A stretch of 64,000 nt of DNA from Lachnospiraceae bacterium (GCA_016286035.1 JAEERY010000059.1:50442-114441), one strand, 5' to 3'; positions 52,872-62,112 are shown, counted from the first letter of the stretch. Notes: generated by a model from the letters alone, not told the origin. Numbers and translations: made by a program.

Positions 52872-53180
52872 CTACTTTGCAAATCCCGCAAGCATACCGA
52901 TAAGCCCCGAAAGGATGTTAAATATATATAAGACACCCGCAAAGCAGTTTAACAAAAGGCCGATAACGCATCCGACGGCGGATGCCTTAAAGCCCTCACG
53001 CCAGTCTTCCTTTAATGACTGTATCGTTACTGCAACTCCGATCACTATTAAAAGTATCATTACCGCACTTACCATTATGATGTTAAGCTTCGTACACAGT
53101 AAGACCAGCGCTATATTTATCAGTCCGAATATAACGCATCCTTTCCACTGCGGTTTTGTTTCATTGGTATTCTCTTCCAT
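52872..53180 (-). CDS. Small membrane protein
   Basis: 102 residues in about three membrane helices separated by KEDWREGFKASAVGC. GGGGAGG precedes the start. A GTTTACATAA box (53199-53208) lies 19 bases ahead of the start, so this gene may belong to the TTATGTAAAC group. Not recognised. Confidence 0.65.
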   Translation of the reverse strand: MEENTNETKPQWKGCVIFGLINIALVLLCTKLNIIMVSAVMILLIVIGVAVTIQSLKEDWREGFKASAVGCVIGLLLNCFAGVLYIFNILSGLIGMLAGFAK

Positions 53181-53209
53181 ATTTCCTCCCCATATACGGT
53201 TTACATAAT

Positions 53210-54016
53210 TTATTTATCTGAACATATCTGTAAGAATTCCTCAATATGCCTGTTAACCTCATCGGGTCTGTCATCGTTTGAATTGTGTGCCGCATCTTTT
53301 ATCCATCTGATATCCGTATTCAGATCCTTTGCCCACTCTTTATTATAACTTATGACCTTTCCTGTTTTGTCATATTCACCGACGATCAGCATGACGGGAC
53401 ACGTTATCTTTATATCACTGTTGTCTTCAAGAAAACCTGCATAGCCGATACCTAAGAGATGACAGAGTTCCTTTTTATCATATACCGAGAGCATCTTAAG
53501 CATGTTTAGATATGATCTTTCGCACCTTGTACACTGTTTTGCGATCGCTTTTCTGAGTGACTTATCAGGGTAGAGATTACTCATCCATTCAATCTGTCTT
53601 AGCCACCATCTGTCCGATTTTGAATAATACTTATCGCCAAACGGGCAGCTGTCTATAGAAACAAATCCCTTAACGATATCGGGAAAACGCTTTATCACTG
53701 ACTGTATGATAAATCCGCCCATCGACTGCCCTACAAATACAGCCTCTTTTATATCGTTTTCCTTTAATATTTCTGCTGCATCCTTTGCAGCTTTTTCATA
53801 GGTAAAATCCTTATACGGACGTGAAGCTCCGTGAGCAGGCGCATCCCATACGATCACGTTGTGATCCTTTGAAAAATGATCTGTCTGCATGACAAACAGC
53901 TCATGACCGGCCGAAAGCCCGTGCATAAAAAAGATGGTATCCTTCTCATTGCTTATCTGATCGGATATCCAGTAATGTACATCTCCGTATTGGGTTTTTA
54001 ATATCTTTTCTGTCAT
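53210..54016 (-). CDS. Alpha/beta hydrolase
   Basis: 268 residues from ATG 54016, with AGGG upstream; the frame to 54085 has no ribosome site. FFMHGLSAGHELFV (oxyanion), nucleophile GQSMGG, D in VGEYDKTGK and a terminal AAHNSNDDRP histidine form the triad. Cytoplasmic. Substrate unknown. Confidence 0.87.
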   Translation of the reverse strand: MTEKILKTQYGDVHYWISDQISNEKDTIFFMHGLSAGHELFVMQTDHFSKDHNVIVWDAPAHGASRPYKDFTYEKAAKDAAEILKENDIKEAVFVGQSMGGFIIQSVIKRFPDIVKGFVSIDSCPFGDKYYSKSDRWWLRQIEWMSNLYPDKSLRKAIAKQCTRCERSYLNMLKMLSVYDKKELCHLLGIGYAGFLEDNSDIKITCPVMLIVGEYDKTGKVISYNKEWAKDLNTDIRWIKDAAHNSNDDRPDEVNRHIEEFLQICSDK

Positions 54017-54155
54017 CTTTTCCCTATCATACCTTACCTGTATGATCCCCTTTAAATAGGATATACCTTTTTTAAGAGAAAACATAGTCGATTAAGACTT
54101 AATCGCCGCTTTTTTCATCTTAATGTCAAAAAAAGGTGGAAAGCTCGGTTTAAAG

Positions 54156-54164
54156 TGCTATAAT
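54156..54164 (+). promoter_or_regulatory. Extended -10 promoter of the DMT transporter gene
   Basis: TGCTATAAT lies 39 bases before the ATG at 54204. It is the same nine-base element as at 5879-5887. Confidence 0.65.
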
Positions 54165-54203
54165 CAGAAATCGGGTCAAAAAATATAAAGGAGATCATAA
54201 ACC

Positions 54204-55082
54204 ATGCTCTGGGCAGGGCTTGTTCTGTTCTACGGGATCGTTAAGGGGTTCCGTGATGTTGTAAAAAAGAAAGCGCTTACCAAGAACTCCGTAATGGAGG
54301 TTTTGTTTGTATATACTTTTCTGGCATTTTTATTCTGTATCCCGGAAGCAAAGGAAGCTGTACACGATCTTCCGGTAAAATACTATTTTCTCATCGCCAT
54401 AAAGAGTTTTGTCATATTCATCGCATGGATATGCTCTTTTAAGGCACTCGACAATATCCCCATAAGTATCTACGGAGTTTTAGATCTATCAAGGATCTTA
54501 TTTTCTACAGCATTCGGGATATTTGTCTTAAAAGAGAAGGGAACTGTCTTTTCAACCATAGGGCTCATCCTTGTACTCTTTGGTCTTGTGTTCTTAAGAG
54601 TCTATCCCGAGATAAAGAAACGTTCAAAGAACAGTGATTCATTACTGGCAGAAAAAATACCACCCATATATGTATGGATGGTACTTGTTTCATGCATCTT
54701 CAATGCCATATCGGGATGTCTCGACAAGATCTACATGAGAGATATCAATTCATCCCAGCTGCAGTTCTGGTACATGCTCTATCTTGTTGTCTTCTACGGC
54801 CTTTACTTTGTTATAAGGCGTATAAAGATTAGCTCATCGGTATGGAAGAATGTATGGATATGGATACTAAGCTTCCTGTTCTTCATTGCCGACAAGGCAC
54901 TTTTTATCGCAAATTCATACACCGAATCCAAAGTCATCATCATGACACTCTTAAAGCAGTCCGCATGTATCATTTCTATAATGTGCGGGAAGTTCATCTT
55001 TAAAGAAAAGAACATCGGCTATAAGATCTTCTGTGCTCTCATCGTACTTGCCGGTCTTATGGTCAGCATGATCGGTCAGTGA
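54204..55082 (+). CDS. DMT superfamily transporter, EamA type
   Basis: 292 residues in ten membrane helices arranged as two EamA repeats (GLILVLFGLVFLRVYPE closes the first). Substrate unknown; drug or metabolite export is usual. AAAGGAG precedes the start. The last 27 codons have a diverged second copy at 57283-57360. Confidence 0.88.
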   Translation: MLWAGLVLFYGIVKGFRDVVKKKALTKNSVMEVLFVYTFLAFLFCIPEAKEAVHDLPVKYYFLIAIKSFVIFIAWICSFKALDNIPISIYGVLDLSRILFSTAFGIFVLKEKGTVFSTIGLILVLFGLVFLRVYPEIKKRSKNSDSLLAEKIPPIYVWMVLVSCIFNAISGCLDKIYMRDINSSQLQFWYMLYLVVFYGLYFVIRRIKISSSVWKNVWIWILSFLFFIADKALFIANSYTESKVIIMTLLKQSACIISIMCGKFIFKEKNIGYKIFCALIVLAGLMVSMIGQ

Positions 55083-55167
55083 TCATTCTTCTGTCTTCCT
55101 AAAAGGCTCGAAATCCTCTTTAAAGACTCTTAAATATGTCGGTTAGCAATATTTCTTTTCCAAAGGC

Positions 55168-56532
55168 TTACATTCTAAAGTCTGATAATGCTGCAAACGA
55201 ATTCAGTATTGACTTAAAAAAACTTTCATACAACATATCATACTGCCCTGTCAAATCTGCAACCTTCAAAGCTTCTTTATACTCATCTTTTTCTTTGTCT
55301 ATAAAAAAAACTGGAGACACATTTCGTTTCAACAGCAACATATTAGCAAACGCTCTGGTAGTTCTGCCATTTCCATCACGAAATGCATGAATTACCGTCA
55401 TTCTATGATGAATCTGAATTACACGCTCAACATATTTGCTCAGCGGCATCTTCTCATATTCATCCATCAAAATCTTAATTTCTTTATTCAAAAAATACAT
55501 TTCTTCCGGTATTTTATGGTAATCAATAGTTTCAAACTTAGCTCCAAGCACGAGGGTATTTGCCTCCCTGTATCTCCCCCCACTTTCAGGGCATGGAGCA
55601 GTAGAAAATAGTTGCTCATTCAAATGTTTCGCATCATAAATACTGATTTCACTCTCAGCTTCACTAAATGCATAATCATATACAAATGTCAGGCCAGCCA
55701 CCTCTATAATGTTTTGATTTTCTTCCCGACAATATGGACTATCTTGTTTATGGAATCGCAAATCCGTTACAATCGAGGCCACTGTTTCCATATCGATATC
55801 GATACCTTCTAATCTACTATCATGGAATACATACTCCGTTTTAAATTTCTGACGCGCAAAATCTGTTGGTTTAAATCTAAAATTGTCACCTAATGCGTCA
55901 AATAACTGCTCGTACAAAACAGTATCGTATTTGCCTAGTTCTTTTCTTTTAACAGCAGGCTTATATTTTCTAGCTGATTTCTTTAGCGTTTCCGCATCTG
56001 TATCGCCTTGAATCCTGTGTAAGCGATATGCAATCTTGTACAAACATGATTGGAAACTAACACCAAAATAATCTGCTATTAACAGCACTCCATCCAAATC
56101 AACATAACCGTCTTTATCATATTTCTGCACTTGCTTTTCAAGTTCCGCTGTCGGCATCAGTAGTTCTGACGCAAAATTCTCTGCATATTTTTCAATCTCA
56201 GATTTCGCATTAGATACACAAATAAAACCACTATGCACATCTTTTAAATGATGGCATAATTCATGTGCAGCTGTATATCTTTGTCTTACAATTGGTCTTA
56301 AAAGATTTATTCCCACTATTGGAAAATCTTCTTCGTCTTCTGCCGGGATGTAAATTCCTTCATACTTATTGAACGGTCTTAACTGAAAAGCTATTTTCAA
56401 ATCCGTTAACATCTGAAATGGATTAATCGGATAGTTTATATCATTATTGCCAAAGTATTCTCGTAGAAAAACATTGGCCAATTGATCAGCTGACATACCT
56501 TTTTTTGCCAATTCTTCAAAATCAATTGCCAA
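55168..56532 (-). CDS. IrrE/ImmA-type metallopeptidase fused to a Fic domain
   Basis: 454 residues, full length. The N-terminal part is an ImmA/IrrE peptidase with AAHELCHH (H90, E91, H94) and NFASELLMP (E123). A linker of about 100 residues leads to a Fic domain with EYVFHDSRLEGI (E242, a class-II-like inhibitory helix) and the catalytic HAFRDGNGRTTR (H382). AMP-transfer by the Fic part is expected from that motif; whether the metallopeptidase is active is not shown. It follows the XRE gene by one base. Confidence 0.93.
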   Translation of the reverse strand: MAIDFEELAKKGMSADQLANVFLREYFGNNDINYPINPFQMLTDLKIAFQLRPFNKYEGIYIPAEDEEDFPIVGINLLRPIVRQRYTAAHELCHHLKDVHSGFICVSNAKSEIEKYAENFASELLMPTAELEKQVQKYDKDGYVDLDGVLLIADYFGVSFQSCLYKIAYRLHRIQGDTDAETLKKSARKYKPAVKRKELGKYDTVLYEQLFDALGDNFRFKPTDFARQKFKTEYVFHDSRLEGIDIDMETVASIVTDLRFHKQDSPYCREENQNIIEVAGLTFVYDYAFSEAESEISIYDAKHLNEQLFSTAPCPESGGRYREANTLVLGAKFETIDYHKIPEEMYFLNKEIKILMDEYEKMPLSKYVERVIQIHHRMTVIHAFRDGNGRTTRAFANMLLLKRNVSPVFFIDKEKDEYKEALKVADLTGQYDMLYESFFKSILNSFAALSDFRM

Positions 56533-56533
56533 A

Positions 56534-56848
56534 CTACATCCTCTCTTTCATCATTCTTTTAAATTCAATCAGATTTAAAATCTCCTGTTGATCAACTTCA
56601 TCTAATGCTCCAAATCTACGAGCGAACATCTGTACAGGCATCTCTGTGTTTCTTCCATTTAATAATTCATCTGCTGGAATCTGGAACAATTCGCTGAATC
56701 TACCCAACTCATCTGCTGATACCTTTCTCTTTCCCGATTCAATCTCTACAATCGCTGTGCGATTAACACCCAAGAACTTAGCCACATAGTCTTGTGACAA
56801 GTGAAGTTCTGTTCTGGCTTCTTTTATTCTCTCGTATAATGCTCTCAT
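56534..56848 (-). CDS. XRE family regulator
   Basis: 104 residues from ATG 56848, with AAAGGAGG seven bases upstream; the frame to 56866 is rejected. An XRE helix-turn-helix (LSQDYVAKFLGVNRTAIVEIE) is followed by a dimer-like helix and a charged tail. It is probably the repressor of the following peptidase-Fic gene, and the peptidase may act on it, as ImmA and IrrE do on their partners. Confidence 0.92.
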   Translation of the reverse strand: MRALYERIKEARTELHLSQDYVAKFLGVNRTAIVEIESGKRKVSADELGRFSELFQIPADELLNGRNTEMPVQMFARRFGALDEVDQQEILNLIEFKRMMKERM

Positions 56849-57506
56849 CACATATCCTCCTTTCATGCCTGCACATGTATTATACTACATAAAGAAAGAT
56901 TTCACAACATTATATGTCGGATTTTCCAACTTTTCGTTTTTACCTTACTTATTTGTACTACTTTTTACAAACTCGTGGTTTATATTATTAATTCCCGAAG
57001 TTTTACCCCTTGATCTTTTAATGGCACCATATGATACATAGAGCATAGCTTTGTAAACATCACAAGTTTTCATCTGTCAGCCGCAAGATAAGAATAATCT
57101 AATTGTCTCATCGTCTGAAATGTCTTTCTCCCAAAGAGATTCATTTTCTCCCAATTTGCATCTCTGTTTGGGAGAATATCTCATACTCCCAATTATGCTA
57201 TTCTCTCTCTCAAAACTTACCCACTTTTGAGATTTTTGTGTTTTCCATCAATACCAATCAATAGTTTCCTTGGGCAAACCAAAGAAAAAGCACCCTGTAT
57301 CATACAGAGTGCTCTCATCGTACTTTTCGGTCTTATGATGAGCATGATCGCTCAGTGATCATTCTTATCTCATTTTAAAAGAATTGAAAACCTTCTTCAT
57401 GCATGTTTCTTTATCTATAACGCACTTTTCCAAGCGATTTTTCTGGCAAATACAATTCTCACTTTGCTTCCATTTCATAAAAACATCCGAATTAGGATAG
57501 CAATTC
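56849..57506. other. AT-rich gene-free interval with a gene fragment
   Basis: No intact gene. Contains CTCCCAA repeated at 57128, 57148 and 57191 with a TCTCCCAA/TTGGGAGA hairpin (57147-57175), and the EamA 3' fragment near 57283-57360. The rest shows nothing I can interpret. Confidence 0.6.
57283..57360 (+). pseudogene. 3' fragment of a DMT/EamA transporter gene
   Basis: The 26 last codons read KEKA...ALIVLFGLMMSMIAQ and a stop, against KEKN...ALIVLAGLMVSMIGQ in the intact gene ending at 55082. Base matches continue into the 3' flank (TCAGTGATCATTCTT in both). Differences keep the frame and are mostly conservative, so it is a remnant of a paralogue or an old duplication, not a fresh copy. 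Confidence 0.75.
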
Positions 57507-57683
57507 TTAGCATCTGACATATTTTTTCAACAACTCTTGTCTCAACTCCTCTGTGGTCTTCTCACCTTTATTTACTTTAAGCATTTCTCTTATAAAATCT
57601 TCACTAAAATACATTTCTTCGATAGCCATCGAAGAAACTACATTTTTTAAAGCTCTGTTTTCTTTTGTGTTATCTATATACAT
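57507..57683 (-). CDS. Possible VbhA-like antitoxin-type small protein
   Basis: 58 residues from ATG 57683. The pattern SSMAIEEMYFSED and GEKTTEELRQELLKKY resembles VbhA-type Fic antitoxins (SxxxE, then a Gly before a helical Glu-Leu-Arg tail), but the residue after the Glu is Glu in place of Gly/Asn. It overlaps the stop of the preceding XRE-membrane gene by 14 bases. Family assignment is weak. Confidence 0.45.
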   Translation of the reverse strand: MYIDNTKENRALKNVVSSMAIEEMYFSEDFIREMLKVNKGEKTTEELRQELLKKYVRC

Positions 57684-58884
57684 TTCTTTCACCCAATTTA
57701 TTAATTTGAAATTTTACTCGCTTACGGCTGATATCACTCGTTTGCAAGGCTGTTTTTTCATTCAACTGTTCACTGCGGTATGGATTGCCCTGTCTTGCGT
57801 TAAAGCCGTCGAGAAGATATTCCTGTGGCATGTATTGAGTATAATCAAGGTCCATGAAATAGTTGCAAAAGAGCTGTTCTGCATAGATGATGCGGTTATT
57901 CCCGTCTGTAAGAGCATATACAAAACCATGATACTCATCCGCATTAACCGCGAGCAGCTCATGTGATGTCTCGGCTTCTACCCCATAATATCCAACGTAT
58001 TCCGATGAATCATACTCACGCAGTCTTTCAACTTCCTTTTCATAGTCTTCGGGCTTATAGTCTACAACAAGATATCCCAGATACTGCTTGTCCCACGGAT
58101 TGTAATAGACCATTGTAAAATCCTCAACAGACATGTCAGCTGTTATCTGCGCGGGCCAGATGGTCTCATCCATTCCAAACTTGTCCCATTTATAGTATTC
58201 ATCATCATATGTTTCCTCACGTGAGAAAGACATATATTCATTATACTTGTTTACATCCTCATAGACCTGCGGATGTTCTATAACTGAACTGAAGATCAGC
58301 ATTCCTATAGCCACTGTCGGGAGCACTATCAGATAGAGTGCACCCAGTACGATGCCTGATATCGTCACGACCTTTATCCCGGTATAGAGTATCCGGTTTT
58401 TCATGATCTTTTCCAGAGCCCCCGTGACATACAGGGTGATCACAGCCATTATGACCAGTAACAGTACAGATATATAAATGGACTGGACACCGAATATCCG
58501 GTCAGCACTGTTAAAATCCGTAGTTGTTATCTTCCATATGATAGACAGAACAAGGATCAGATCACCCAAAAGACTGATCCCCTGGATTGTTTTTAAAAGC
58601 CTGCTTTTTTCCGCACTTGCATAATCCGCCATCTTTGTGGCAACATCTCTTACTTCCTTATCCATAGTCTCGCTTTTCCTTTCTCCCTCTATGAGTTCCC
58701 TTACATCGACCTCATAAAAATCCGCTATCTGCACCAAAAGAGATATATCCGGCATATTTGTACCGTTCTCCCATCTCGAGACAGTACGGTTGGAAACACC
58801 CACTTCCTGTGCAAACTGCTCCTGTGTCAGTTCCTTTTCCTTACGAAGCTTTCGTAAGAACATTCCTATTTTGACAGGATCCAT
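57670..58884 (-). CDS. XRE regulator with membrane-spanning C-terminus
   Basis: 404 residues from ATG 58884 (AGGGGGAG upstream); the frame to 58977 is rejected. An XRE helix-turn-helix (LTQEQFAQEVGVSNRTVSRW) is followed by four membrane helices and an acidic outside or inside domain rich in Tyr/Glu/Asp (YDDEYYKWDKFGMDET). It is a membrane-bound regulator; the signal is unknown. Confidence 0.85.
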   Translation of the reverse strand: MDPVKIGMFLRKLRKEKELTQEQFAQEVGVSNRTVSRWENGTNMPDISLLVQIADFYEVDVRELIEGERKSETMDKEVRDVATKMADYASAEKSRLLKTIQGISLLGDLILVLSIIWKITTTDFNSADRIFGVQSIYISVLLLVIMAVITLYVTGALEKIMKNRILYTGIKVVTISGIVLGALYLIVLPTVAIGMLIFSSVIEHPQVYEDVNKYNEYMSFSREETYDDEYYKWDKFGMDETIWPAQITADMSVEDFTMVYYNPWDKQYLGYLVVDYKPEDYEKEVERLREYDSSEYVGYYGVEAETSHELLAVNADEYHGFVYALTDGNNRIIYAEQLFCNYFMDLDYTQYMPQEYLLDGFNARQGNPYRSEQLNEKTALQTSDISRKRVKFQINKLGERNVYR

Positions 58885-59010
58885 AACTACTCCCCCTTTC
58901 CGGACACATCTTAACAAAATGGTAGTCGGATGAACACGACACAAAGCGAGAAATGCCGTATTTATCCGATCTGACATATGTGTCCGGTCAGTCTTTATGA
59001 CCCAAAACGA

Positions 59011-59226
59011 TCATCTGTCCATGTTTTTATAAACAAATATACTTGCAGCGTTTATCAAAGTTCCGGTCAGGGCAATTATCACTCCCAGGATGATTGCCTT
59101 TCCCGTCTGTTCTTTAGTGGGAAACATCTCTAACGATCCCCTAAAGATAATGAACAGTCCCGCAAGCATAAGTACTGTCGCTATGATAAATACAAAATAC
59201 AAAATGATCTTTTTCATATCATTCAC
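59011..59226 (-). CDS. Small two-helix membrane protein
   Basis: 71 residues in two membrane helices (ILYFVFIIATVLMLAGLFII, AIILGVIIALTGTLINAASI). Its start overlaps the ferredoxin-AKR stop by four bases (ATGA), so it is co-translated. Not recognised. Confidence 0.65.
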   Translation of the reverse strand: MNDMKKIILYFVFIIATVLMLAGLFIIFRGSLEMFPTKEQTGKAIILGVIIALTGTLINAASIFVYKNMDR

Positions 59227-60365
59227 ACCTGATCCATCATCATAAGATCAGCCGCTTCATCAAGCGTATCCCTGATCTTTATGTGCTGAGGACATGCTCT
59301 TTCACAGGCACCGCACTTAATGCATTCATTTGCGCGCTTCTTTCCGGGATTTATTACACAGAACGTCTCCTCATGAAGAGCTCTCTTAACGTTGCCGTAA
59401 AGCTTTATGATGTTTAAGCATTTAAATGTTCCCGAGATACCAATGTTCATCGGACATACCTTTGCACAGTAATCACAGCTCGTGCAGGGTACGATGGGAA
59501 TTGCTTCAATTGCTTTTCTTGCTTTATCGACAACTTCCTTTTCCGTTTCACTCAAGGGCTTGAAATCCTTCATATATGAAAGGTTATCCTTCATCTGATC
59601 GACTGTGGTCATTCCCGACAAAACAGCCATGACACCGTCGAGACTTGCCGCAAAGCGGATGGCCCATGATGCATATGAAGCATTGGGATCGGCATCATTT
59701 AAAAGTTCCTTTACATCTTTGGGAGGATCTGCTAAAAGTCCGCCCTTTACAGGCTCCATTATGACAATGGGCTTTTTATGGGCTCTTGCGACTTCATAGA
59801 CTTTTCGTGACTGGACATCATTATTTTCCCAGTCTGCATAATTTATCTGCAGCTGAACGAATTCAGCTTCCGGATGTGCATTAAGTATCTCTTCGAGCTC
59901 TTCTGCGGTTGAATGGAAAGAAAAACCCACATGACGTATCTTTCCTGCCTTTTTCATCTCAAAGGCAAAGTTCCACAGATCAAATTCATCAAATACTCCC
60001 GTCCTGTTCTGTCCGAGATTATGAAGCAGGTAATAGTCAAAGTAACCCGCATTGGTGCGTCTTAACGAAGTCTCAAACTGTTCGATGGCATCCTCTCTTG
60101 TTTTGCATCCGGCCCATGCGGCATTCTTGGTTGCAATGGTATAACTCTCTCTTGGATATCTCTCAACAAGTGCCTGTCGCATGGCATCTTCGCTTCCCGG
60201 ATATATCCAGGCCGTATCAAAATATGTGCAGCCTGCTTCCATGAACAGATCCACCATCTGTTTGGTAGCTTCAACATCTATAACATCACCATTTCCTTCC
60301 ACTCTCGGGAGTCTCATAAGCCCGAAACCAAGTTTCTTGTTTTCACCCATATCAGTTAATGCCAT
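59223..60365 (-). CDS. Aldo/keto reductase with C-terminal 4Fe-4S domain, paralogue
   Basis: 380 residues from ATG 60365, six bases after AAGGAGG; the ATG at 60371 abuts that site. AKR barrel (CTYFDTAWIYPGSED) then CTSCDYCAKVCPMN and CIKCGACERACPQH iron-sulphur motifs. Same architecture as the protein at 2259-3296 but not closely similar. Substrate unknown. Confidence 0.9.
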   Translation of the reverse strand: MALTDMGENKKLGFGLMRLPRVEGNGDVIDVEATKQMVDLFMEAGCTYFDTAWIYPGSEDAMRQALVERYPRESYTIATKNAAWAGCKTREDAIEQFETSLRRTNAGYFDYYLLHNLGQNRTGVFDEFDLWNFAFEMKKAGKIRHVGFSFHSTAEELEEILNAHPEAEFVQLQINYADWENNDVQSRKVYEVARAHKKPIVIMEPVKGGLLADPPKDVKELLNDADPNASYASWAIRFAASLDGVMAVLSGMTTVDQMKDNLSYMKDFKPLSETEKEVVDKARKAIEAIPIVPCTSCDYCAKVCPMNIGISGTFKCLNIIKLYGNVKRALHEETFCVINPGKKRANECIKCGACERACPQHIKIRDTLDEAADLMMMDQV

Positions 60366-60379
60366 TGTCATCCTCCTTT

Positions 60380-61210
60380 TTAATTTAGCTGTTTTGAAAG
60401 GGATGCGCCTCCTCTGTACATATCGGGAAACTCATTTTCATCCCATGTTTCAAAGTATTCCAGAACATCCTTATCGCTTTCGCTTGTCTGATAAGTATAC
60501 TTTACATTGTTTTGCCCCTCAGCTTTAACTCTGTATCCGTTTGATGTTTCCTCAATAAGACTTATCTTATCGGCATGATCAAGAACAAACTCGCTTTCCT
60601 TCATATGCCCGTAATTAATCTCTTTATCCGTAAACTGTACATAGTATTCAGGCTGAATGTCACCGTCAGATTCATATCCCATGGAAGCGGTCTGCCAGGT
60701 ACCCTCTATGGAAACTGAGCTGTCTTTAGCTTCACCGTCATTAAGATAATCTCTCACATTAAAGCTCTCGTCTGTTCTTTCTTCCTCATCCGTTATTCCG
60801 GCTACAAATTCTGTCACATATGTATCTCCCGAAACAGGATCTATATAGTATCTGACCAAAGCCCCGGTATATGATCTGAACAGTACGACTATCTGACTCT
60901 CTTCACTCGATACCACTTCCCAGTAGATCGTATAATCATCCGACTTTTCCATATCCTTAAGATCGCGATTAGATTCATAGCAGTAGTTTTTGATTGCCAG
61001 AAGAGCCTGGTCTTCGGTGATGTTCTTATCAGAAGTATCTTCCTTTACGGTCTCTTTGTTTTTTTCGCTTTCAGGTATCTTTTCTATCTCGGGTTCAACA
61101 TAAACGGATGCCTGATCGTTTGAACCTCCTGTTATATCCGCATCGTTATTTTTGGCGCATCCCGTGACGCAAAGTACCGTTAACAAAAGTAAAATAAGTG
61201 TTTTTTTCAT
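60380..61210 (-). CDS. Lipoprotein with PepSY-like region
   Basis: 276 residues, lipobox CVTGC. After an acidic linker, ITEDQALLAIKNYCYES and YRVKAEGQNNVKYTYQTSES resemble small domains in Clostridia lipoproteins; the first is PepSY-like in spacing. GGGAG precedes the start. It is upstream of the ferredoxin-AKR gene by 14 bases. Function unknown. Confidence 0.68.
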   Translation of the reverse strand: MKKTLILLLLTVLCVTGCAKNNDADITGGSNDQASVYVEPEIEKIPESEKNKETVKEDTSDKNITEDQALLAIKNYCYESNRDLKDMEKSDDYTIYWEVVSSEESQIVVLFRSYTGALVRYYIDPVSGDTYVTEFVAGITDEEERTDESFNVRDYLNDGEAKDSSVSIEGTWQTASMGYESDGDIQPEYYVQFTDKEINYGHMKESEFVLDHADKISLIEETSNGYRVKAEGQNNVKYTYQTSESDKDVLEYFETWDENEFPDMYRGGASLSKQLN

Positions 61211-61237
61211 TTTTGATCTCCCTCTTTTCCCTTTAAG

Positions 61238-61657
61238 CTAATCTTCTTTTTTAAAAAGCCATATGATCTTTTTTATTAGCCATATGACAAAAGCTCCTAT
61301 GTTTAATATAAAAGGCTCGAGTACAAGCATTACCAGTAAGAGGATCGCATCGCCGTTCGGATGACCCTCACCGCCAAACGGCTTATCCGGTATGATAAGC
61401 ACAATCATGAGCATCCCTGCGACAAACTGTACCGCACAGCTGAAAAGCGCCATAAAAAATACAAACCAGCCTCCCAGCTCTTTTGGTCTTTTGAATACGA
61501 CAGTCACATATAAAACGGTTGCCAGAATGAGTGCCATAACAACGATATGATAACCTCTGTAAAACCGTGTCAGTGCAAAGATCGATACAGACCACATAAT
61601 TACGGGGATTATAACAGAAACGAGAAACGTTTCCAAAAGCGCTCTTCCCTTACTCAT
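61238..61657 (-). CDS. Four-helix membrane protein of unknown function
   Basis: 139 residues with four membrane helices and a Lys/Glu tail (LIKKIIWLFKKED). GAGG precedes the start. It precedes the lipoprotein at 60380 by 27 bases. Not recognised. Confidence 0.65.
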   Translation of the reverse strand: MSKGRALLETFLVSVIIPVIMWSVSIFALTRFYRGYHIVVMALILATVLYVTVVFKRPKELGGWFVFFMALFSCAVQFVAGMLMIVLIIPDKPFGGEGHPNGDAILLLVMLVLEPFILNIGAFVIWLIKKIIWLFKKED

Positions 61658-61736
61658 ATCAGCCTCTTCTTCCTAAAAAACAAAAGCCTTCCATATGATT
61701 ATAACATTGCATCAGGGTGTTTTTCAGCAAAAAAGA

Positions 61737-61770
61737 AAAAGACTTCCCGTCTTATCCCGGAAAGTCTTTG
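61737..61770 (-). terminator. Terminator of the gene at 61776
   Basis: AAAGACTTTCC and GGGAAGTCTTT pair on the minus strand (wobbles included), followed by TTTCTTTTTTGC. Confidence 0.8.
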
Positions 61771-61775
61771 AAATC

Positions 61776-62096
61776 TTATCCCCAGTACTTGGTCATACCC
61801 GCGAGAACGGCGACCAGCAAAATGATCCCGATGATTATCAGAGCTAACAGAATGCTATAGATAATGATAAGTGTTTTGCTGAACCTGTCCTTATAATGTA
61901 TTCTTGTCTGTATCGCAATGACCCATGCCGCGATGTAGGCTGCGAAATTTATCATTCTCCCCGTCATGTTGGCTGTTGCTGTTGCTATCGAGATGTCTCC
62001 GTTAGCAAAAAGGCCCGTGATAAAAAAGGTTACTATCGGTACTCCAAACATGCAGAGCAGTGAGATTATACAGTACATATCAGATTTTTTCTTCAT
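61776..62096 (-). CDS. Small membrane protein under the shared promoter
   Basis: 106 residues from ATG 62096 with AAAAAGGCG upstream; the frame to 62123 runs into the shared operator. Three membrane helices (CIISLLCMFGVPIVTFFITGL, INFAAYIAAWVIAIQT, LIIIYSILLALIIIGIILLV). Its promoter carries the same two palindromes as the gene at 43794. Function unknown. Confidence 0.7.
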   Translation of the reverse strand: MKKKSDMYCIISLLCMFGVPIVTFFITGLFANGDISIATATANMTGRMINFAAYIAAWVIAIQTRIHYKDRFSKTLIIIYSILLALIIIGIILLVAVLAGMTKYWG

Positions 62097-62112
62097 ATTT
62101 TCGCCTTTTTCA

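Noticed and set aside
57128..57198. CTCCCAA repeat array
   Set aside because: Only three direct copies and one inverted, irregular spacing; no evidence of function.
55035..57360. Target-site duplication (attachment sites) around the XRE/Fic genes
   Set aside because: The two copies differ in a frame-keeping way and have no integrase nearby, which fits a gene remnant better.
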